Shown here: piece after piece, positions 60,330-64,000 of the stretch
Position numbering within the stretch: the stretch's first letter is position 1
How the letters are laid out: each line of letters opens with the position of its first letter
Assembly: GCF_005047355.1 (NCBI RefSeq)
Contig: NZ_SUMC01000030.1
Span: 1 to 64,000, forward strand
Length of the DNA stretch: 64,000 nucleotides
From: Actinacidiphila oryziradicis
Lineage (GTDB): Bacteria; Actinomycetota; Actinomycetes; Streptomycetales; Streptomycetaceae
Direction of reading: 5' to 3'
Notes under the pieces: model-generated
Database searches by the model: none
Told to the model about the DNA's origin: nothing
What the model saw: the letters and a program-made list of their open reading frames with translations, nothing else
Program-made: the position numbers and the translations under genes

Positions 60330-61657
60330 GCTTGGGCGAGGCGTTCACCGATCTCGCGCAGGCCCGCGAGGTCGTGCACGTCGCCGGGCAGCGCGGCCAC
60401 GTCCACCATCGGCACCTCCGGGTGCACGGAGACGAACCGGTCGCGGGTGCGGCGCTCGCGTACGACCAACTGCATGCGCTCCGCGTGCAGGCGGAGAAGG
60501 CCGGCCGCGAGCTGGTCGGCGCTGTAGACATGGGTGCCGGGTTCGGGAGAGGCAGCACCGTCGGCGTCATCGGCGCTACGGAGTCCAGCCTTCCCGTCCG
60601 GGTGATCCACAATGCCGACGCTGTGAAGATTTTTTACCGGTGCCGCAGGCTCCGGGGGTTCCGCGGAACCCCCGGGTTCGTCCAACTCCCCGCTGGGGAG
60701 GGGAGTTGATGCCTCGGCCAGATCGTCCAGTGCCTCGGCCGCCGCCAGTGCCCGTTCAGCGGTGAGCTGGGCGGCCCCGCTGCTGTGCACCCGGTTCAGC
60801 ACCAGCCCGGCCAGTGGCATGTCCTCCGCCGCCAGCCGCTCCACGAAGTACGCCGCCTCACGCAGCGCGTCCCGCTCCGGGGCCGCCACCACGAGGAACG
60901 CCGTGCCGTTCGCCTGCAGCAGCTTGTACGTGGCGTCAGCCCGCTTGCGGAAGCCGCCGAACATCGAGTCCATGGCGGCCACGAAGGTCTGCACATCGCG
61001 CAGCAGATGAGCGCCCATCACCTTGCTGAGCGCGCCCGTCATCATCGACATCCCCGCATTGAGGAACGCCATCCCGGCCCGGCCGCCGACCTTCGCGGGC
61101 GCCATCAGCAGCTTGATGAACCTGCCGTCCAGGAAAGAGCCGAGCCGCTTCGGCGCGTCCAGGAAGTCCAGCGCGGACCGGCTCGGCGGGGTGTCCACGA
61201 TGATCAGATCCCACTGGTCCAGCGCTCTCAGCTGGCCCAGCTTCTCCATCGCCATGTACTCCTGCGTGCCCGCGAAGCCCGCCGACAGCGACTGGTAGAA
61301 GGGGTTCTCCAGGATCGCCCGGGCCCGGTCCGGGTCGCTGTGCTGGAGTACGACCTCGTCGAAGGTCCGCTTCATGTCCAGCATCATCGCGTGCAGCTCG
61401 CCGCCGGCCGACTCATCGATGCCCGCCACCTTGCGCGGGGTGTTGTCCAGCTCTGTAAGGCCCATGGACTGCGCCAGACGGCGCGCCGGGTCGATCGTGA
61501 GCACCACGGCCTTCCGGCCGCGCTCCGCGGCCCGTACGCCCAGCGCGGCGGCCGTCGTCGTCTTGCCGACGCCTCCGGATCCACAGCACACCACGATCCG
61601 GGTCTTCGGATCATCGAGGAGCGGATCGATCTCCAGTACCGGACTCTCTAGGGTCAT
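60311..61657 (-). CDS. ArsA family ATPase (second of pair)
   Basis: This encodes 448 residues. A deviant P-loop GSGGVGKT (26-33) and the switch region VDTPPSRSALDFLDAP place it in the ArsA/Get3/MinD superfamily. Near residues 320-375 there is a low-complexity Pro/Glu/Gly linker whose DNA contains palindromes (60652-60708). The start overlaps the stop of the other ArsA gene (ATGA), so the two are translationally coupled and probably form a heteromer. No arsenite pump gene is present; the cargo is unknown. Confidence 0.9.
   Translation of the reverse strand: MTLESPVLEIDPLLDDPKTRIVVCCGSGGVGKTTTAAALGVRAAERGRKAVVLTIDPARRLAQSMGLTELDNTPRKVAGIDESAGGELHAMMLDMKRTFDEVVLQHSDPDRARAILENPFYQSLSAGFAGTQEYMAMEKLGQLRALDQWDLIIVDTPPSRSALDFLDAPKRLGSFLDGRFIKLLMAPAKVGGRAGMAFLNAGMSMMTGALSKVMGAHLLRDVQTFVAAMDSMFGGFRKRADATYKLLQANGTAFLVVAAPERDALREAAYFVERLAAEDMPLAGLVLNRVHSSGAAQLTAERALAAAEALDDLAEASTPLPSGELDEPGGSAEPPEPAAPVKNLHSVGIVDHPDGKAGLRSADDADGAASPEPGTHVYSADQLAAGLLRLHAERMQLVVRERRTRDRFVSVHPEVPMVDVAALPGDVHDLAGLREIGERLAQAQPTAA
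60652..60708. repeat. Palindromes inside the ArsA coding region
   Basis: CCGGGGGTTCCG (60652-60663) is followed at once by its exact complement (60664-60675). Seven bases later CAACTCCCC (60683-60691) pairs with GGGGAGTTG (60700-60708). Both lie in the non-conserved linker of the ArsA protein, in frame. Confidence 0.75.
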
Positions 61658-62697
61658 GCGACCCCCACCCCCTGCTTACGCATGTTTTCAGCCAATCGGT
61701 AAAGCCCACCGAGGTCTACTCCGTCGCCACCCATCAGCTCCAGCTCGTACGTCGGCAGGCCCAGCTCCTCGATCTCCGCCCGCTCGCGCCGCTCCAGAGC
61801 GACCCGCTCCGCGTGCTCGTGCGCCTGCGCCAGCAGCGGGTCCACCAGACGCTCCGCCCGGCCGCCCCGCTGGGCCCCGCCCAGCCCCGCCTGCGACAGG
61901 GCCTTGGCCACGGCCGTACGGCGGCTGTTGGCGGCGTCCCGCACCGCGCCGTCGTCGAGCAGCACCGGCCGCAGCATGTTGACCACCACACCGCCCACCG
62001 GCAACCCCGCGGCCCGTAGTTCGGCGACCCCGTCCACGGTCTCCTGGACCGGCATCTCCTCGAGCAGCGTCACGATGTGCACCTGCGTCTCCGGTGATTT
62101 CAGCACCCGCATCACGGCCTGCGCCTGGTTGTATATGGGCCCGATGCGCGCCAGGCCCGCCACCTCGTCGTTCACATTGAGGAAGCGGGTGATCCGCCCG
62201 GTCGGCGGGGCGTCCATCACCACCGCGTCATATATGCGCCACCCGGCCTTGTCCTTGCGCCGCACCGCCTCACACACTTTCCCGGTCAGCAGCACATCAC
62301 GCAGGCCCGGCGCGATCGTCGTCGCGAAGTCGATCGCGCCGAGCTTTTTCAGCGCCCGGCCGGCCCGGCCCAGCTTGTAGAACATGTCCAGGTAGTCCAG
62401 CAGCGCCAGCTCCGGGTCGATGGCCAGGGCATGCACATCCCCGCCGCCCGGCGCCGCGGCGATCTTCCGCTCCTCATAGGGCAGCGCATCGGTCTCGAAG
62501 AGCTGGGCGATGCCCTGCCGCCCCTCGACCTCGACCAGCAGTGTCCTGCGGCCCTCCGAAGCCAGGGCGAGGGCCAGCGCGGCGGCGACGGTGGTCTTTC
62601 CGGTGCCGCCCTTGCCCGTGACGATATGGAGCCTGGTGGCATTCGGCTCTTCGGCGCCTCGAGCGTTTCGAGGATTCTGCGGATTTCGAGGGCTCAC
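61654..62697 (-). CDS. ArsA family ATPase (first of pair)
   Basis: This encodes 347 residues from GTG at 62697. The ATP-binding motif is GKGGTGKT (28-35), followed by LVEVEGRQGIAQLF and MDAPPTGRITRFLN. It is an ArsA/Get3-like ATPase shorter than classic double-domain ArsA. It is the promoter-proximal gene of a two-gene operon and divergent from the DUF4177 gene. Paired ArsA-like ATPases next to wblA recur in Streptomyces; the function is unknown. Confidence 0.9.
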   Translation of the reverse strand: MSPRNPQNPRNARGAEEPNATRLHIVTGKGGTGKTTVAAALALALASEGRRTLLVEVEGRQGIAQLFETDALPYEERKIAAAPGGGDVHALAIDPELALLDYLDMFYKLGRAGRALKKLGAIDFATTIAPGLRDVLLTGKVCEAVRRKDKAGWRIYDAVVMDAPPTGRITRFLNVNDEVAGLARIGPIYNQAQAVMRVLKSPETQVHIVTLLEEMPVQETVDGVAELRAAGLPVGGVVVNMLRPVLLDDGAVRDAANSRRTAVAKALSQAGLGGAQRGGRAERLVDPLLAQAHEHAERVALERRERAEIEELGLPTYELELMGGDGVDLGGLYRLAENMRKQGVGVA

Positions 62698-62768
62698 ATT
62701 GCGAGCCTAACCAGTGACCGGACAGGCTAAGCAGGAGGCTGTCGGTGGGAGGCATTACAGTCCCTCCC

Positions 62769-62930
62769 ATGGCTAAGTGGGAATACGCGACCGTGCCGCT
62801 GCTTGTGCACGCGACGAAGCAGATTCTGGACACCTGGGGCGAGGACGGCTGGGAGCTCGTCCAGGTCATCCCCGGACCGAACAACCCCGAACAGCTCGTC
62901 GCGTACTTCAAGCGGGAGAAGCAGGCATGA
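62769..62930 (+). CDS. DUF4177 domain-containing small protein
   Basis: This encodes 53 residues from ATG at 62769 (MAKWEYATVPLLVHATKQIL). The short beta-alpha-beta form with WEYATVPL and GWELVQVIPGP is the DUF4177 pattern. A GTG at 62745 would add eight residues but is less likely. The stop overlaps the RidA start (ATGA), so the two are coupled. Confidence 0.88.
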   Translation: MAKWEYATVPLLVHATKQILDTWGEDGWELVQVIPGPNNPEQLVAYFKREKQA

Positions 62931-63391
62931 GCGCTGTCGAGGACAAGCTCGCCGACCTCGGCCTGACCCTCCCCGGCGTCGCCGCGCCGCTGGCCGCCTA
63001 TGTCCCGGCCGTCCGCACCGGCGCTTACGTCTACACCAGCGGCCAGCTGCCGCTGGTCGACGGCAAGCTGCCCCTCACCGGCAAGGTCGGCGCCGAGGTC
63101 ACCCCCGACGAGGCCAAGGACCTGGCCCGTACGTCCGCGCTGAACGCCCTGGCGGCCGTCAAGTCCGTCATCGGTGATCTGGACCGGATCGCCCGCGTCG
63201 TCAAGGTCGTGGGCTTCGTCGCCTCCGCCCCCGACTTCACCGGCCAGCCCGGCGTCATCAACGGTGCCAGCGAGCTGCTCGGCGCCGCCCTGGGCGACAA
63301 GGGCATCCACGCACGCAGCGCCGTCGGCGTTGCCGTACTGCCGCTGGACGCGCCGGTCGAGGTCGAGATCCAGGTCGAGGTGGCGGACTAG
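62927..63391 (+). CDS. RidA family protein (enamine/imine deaminase-like)
   Basis: This encodes 154 residues. It has the YjgF/RidA chorismate-mutase-like fold with VRTGAYVYTSGQLPL, AALNAL-type helices (TSALNALAAVKSVIGDLDRI) and VGFVASAPDFTGQPGVINGA. The terminal HARSAVGVAVLPLDAPVEVE keeps the Arg that contacts carboxylate in active members. RidA proteins hydrolyse reactive enamines from PLP enzymes. This is the longer actinobacterial subgroup. Confidence 0.9.
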   Translation: MSAVEDKLADLGLTLPGVAAPLAAYVPAVRTGAYVYTSGQLPLVDGKLPLTGKVGAEVTPDEAKDLARTSALNALAAVKSVIGDLDRIARVVKVVGFVASAPDFTGQPGVINGASELLGAALGDKGIHARSAVGVAVLPLDAPVEVEIQVEVAD

Positions 63392-63464
63392 CCCGCCACC
63401 GCCCCCGGGGCCTTTCCCTGGGGCCCTATCGAACATCGTCCCGGAAGCGCATAGCATCCGGGCC

Positions 63465-64000
63465 ATGACCACCACTAACGGTCAGTGGTTCCCACCGTCC
63501 TGGCCGGACCGGATCAGGGCGCTGGCCGCCGGCACACTGGAGCCCGTCACGCCCCGGCGGGCCGCGACCGTGATGCTGCTGCGGGACACCCCCGCCGGGC
63601 CGGCCGTCCATCTGCTGCGCAGACGCGCCTCCATGGCCTTCGCCGGAGGCGCGTACGCGTACCCCGGCGGCGGGGTCGACCCCCGCGACGAACGCAACGT
63701 CGGCTGGGCCGGCCCCTCACCCGCACACTGGGCGGCCCGGCTGGGCGTCGACCCGGCCCCCGCGCAGGCGATCGTCTGCGCCGCGGTACGGGAGACCTTC
63801 GAGGAGTCAGGCGTGCTGCTCGCGGACGTCGCCGACACCACCGGCGACGACTGGGAGGCCGGCCGCTGCGCCCTGGTCAGCCACGAGCTGTCCCTCGCCG
63901 ACTTCCTCACCCGCCGCGACCTGACCCTCCGCTCCGACCTCCTCGCGCCCTGGGCCCGCTGGATCACCCCGGAGTTCGAGGAGCGACGCTACGACACCTG
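63465..64000 (+). CDS. NUDIX hydrolase (partial, runs off window)
   Basis: ATG at 63465 opens MTTTNGQWFPPSWPDRIRAL. The Nudix region is visible as FAGGAYAYPGGGVDPRDERN and, after an insertion, CAAVRETFEESGVLL (RExxEExG core). The insertion between the Gly-rich part and the RE motif is typical of the NUDT8/19-like branch. At least 178 residues are encoded; the 3' end lies beyond 64000. Confidence 0.88.
   Translation, partial: MTTTNGQWFPPSWPDRIRALAAGTLEPVTPRRAATVMLLRDTPAGPAVHLLRRRASMAFAGGAYAYPGGGVDPRDERNVGWAGPSPAHWAARLGVDPAPAQAIVCAAVRETFEESGVLLADVADTTGDDWEAGRCALVSHELSLADFLTRRDLTLRSDLLAPWARWITPEFEERRYDT

Overview
The window reads as chromosomal DNA of a high-GC actinomycete, most likely Streptomyces or a close relative. 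The evidence is strong G/C third-position bias, frequent GTG starts with GGAG-type ribosome sites, a WblA-type WhiB regulator, paired ArsA-like ATPases, a SigE-family ECF sigma factor, and the order dnaX-ybaB-recR-DUF5063 followed by aspartokinase. The order metallophosphoesterase / YqeY / class A PBP / wblA / two ArsA ATPases on the right is, from memory, the order seen in Streptomyces coelicolor. No species is claimed.

Left part (1-21.5 kb): the dnaX tail, ybaB, recR and a DUF5063 gene; a MarR regulator and a SpoIIE-like phosphatase; aspartokinase with a strong terminator; an ECF sigma factor translationally coupled to a membrane-anchored partner; SURF1; an S9 peptidase; a secreted beta-propeller lactonase; an ATP-grasp gene with no ordinary start codon; a 348-bp MITE-like element with 28-bp perfect terminal inverted repeats; a large PAS/GAF/PP2C/HATPase sensor; a spermidine-synthase-like protein; a secreted-type protein that has lost its signal peptide; and htpG.

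Middle part (about 21.7-55.7 kb): accessory DNA that I read as two elements accreted in tandem at the 3' end of a tRNA-Pro(CGG) gene. The intact tRNA is at 55668-55741 (minus strand). A 43-bp copy of its 3' half lies at 34824-34866 and a decayed copy at about 21695. A recurring motif beginning GGTTGCTGTACTT sits just inside these ends (21794, 22792, 34949, 55594). The first element carries a PIN toxin with a frameshifted antitoxin, an LAETG surface protein, a SAVED-domain (CBASS-type) remnant, a membrane-anchored Mrr-like nuclease, a 46-residue Cys/His protein, several metabolic genes, a dead integrase with an embedded LacI-type helix-turn-helix, and a DUF488-HTH gene paired with a gene broken by one TGA codon. 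The second element carries a tight five-gene operon (MFS transporter, two polysaccharide-deacetylase-like proteins, alpha/beta hydrolase, hydantoinase-type amidohydrolase), a candidate regulator, a stretch of decayed genes and IS fragments, and an integrative-element backbone (SpdB-like DUF2637 protein, DUF3631 ATPase, XRE regulator with paired operators, excisionase, tyrosine integrase). It ends with a frameshifted P-loop/TPR protein. No TraB/FtsK-type translocase is visible, so the second element may be unable to transfer by itself.

Right part (55.7-64 kb): conserved chromosome resumes with the metallophosphoesterase, YqeY, a penicillin-binding protein, wblA with a long dyad-rich upstream region, two coupled ArsA-family ATPases, a DUF4177 protein coupled to RidA, and the start of a NUDIX hydrolase cut by the window end.

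All assignments come from reading the sequence and remembered family motifs; no database search was run.
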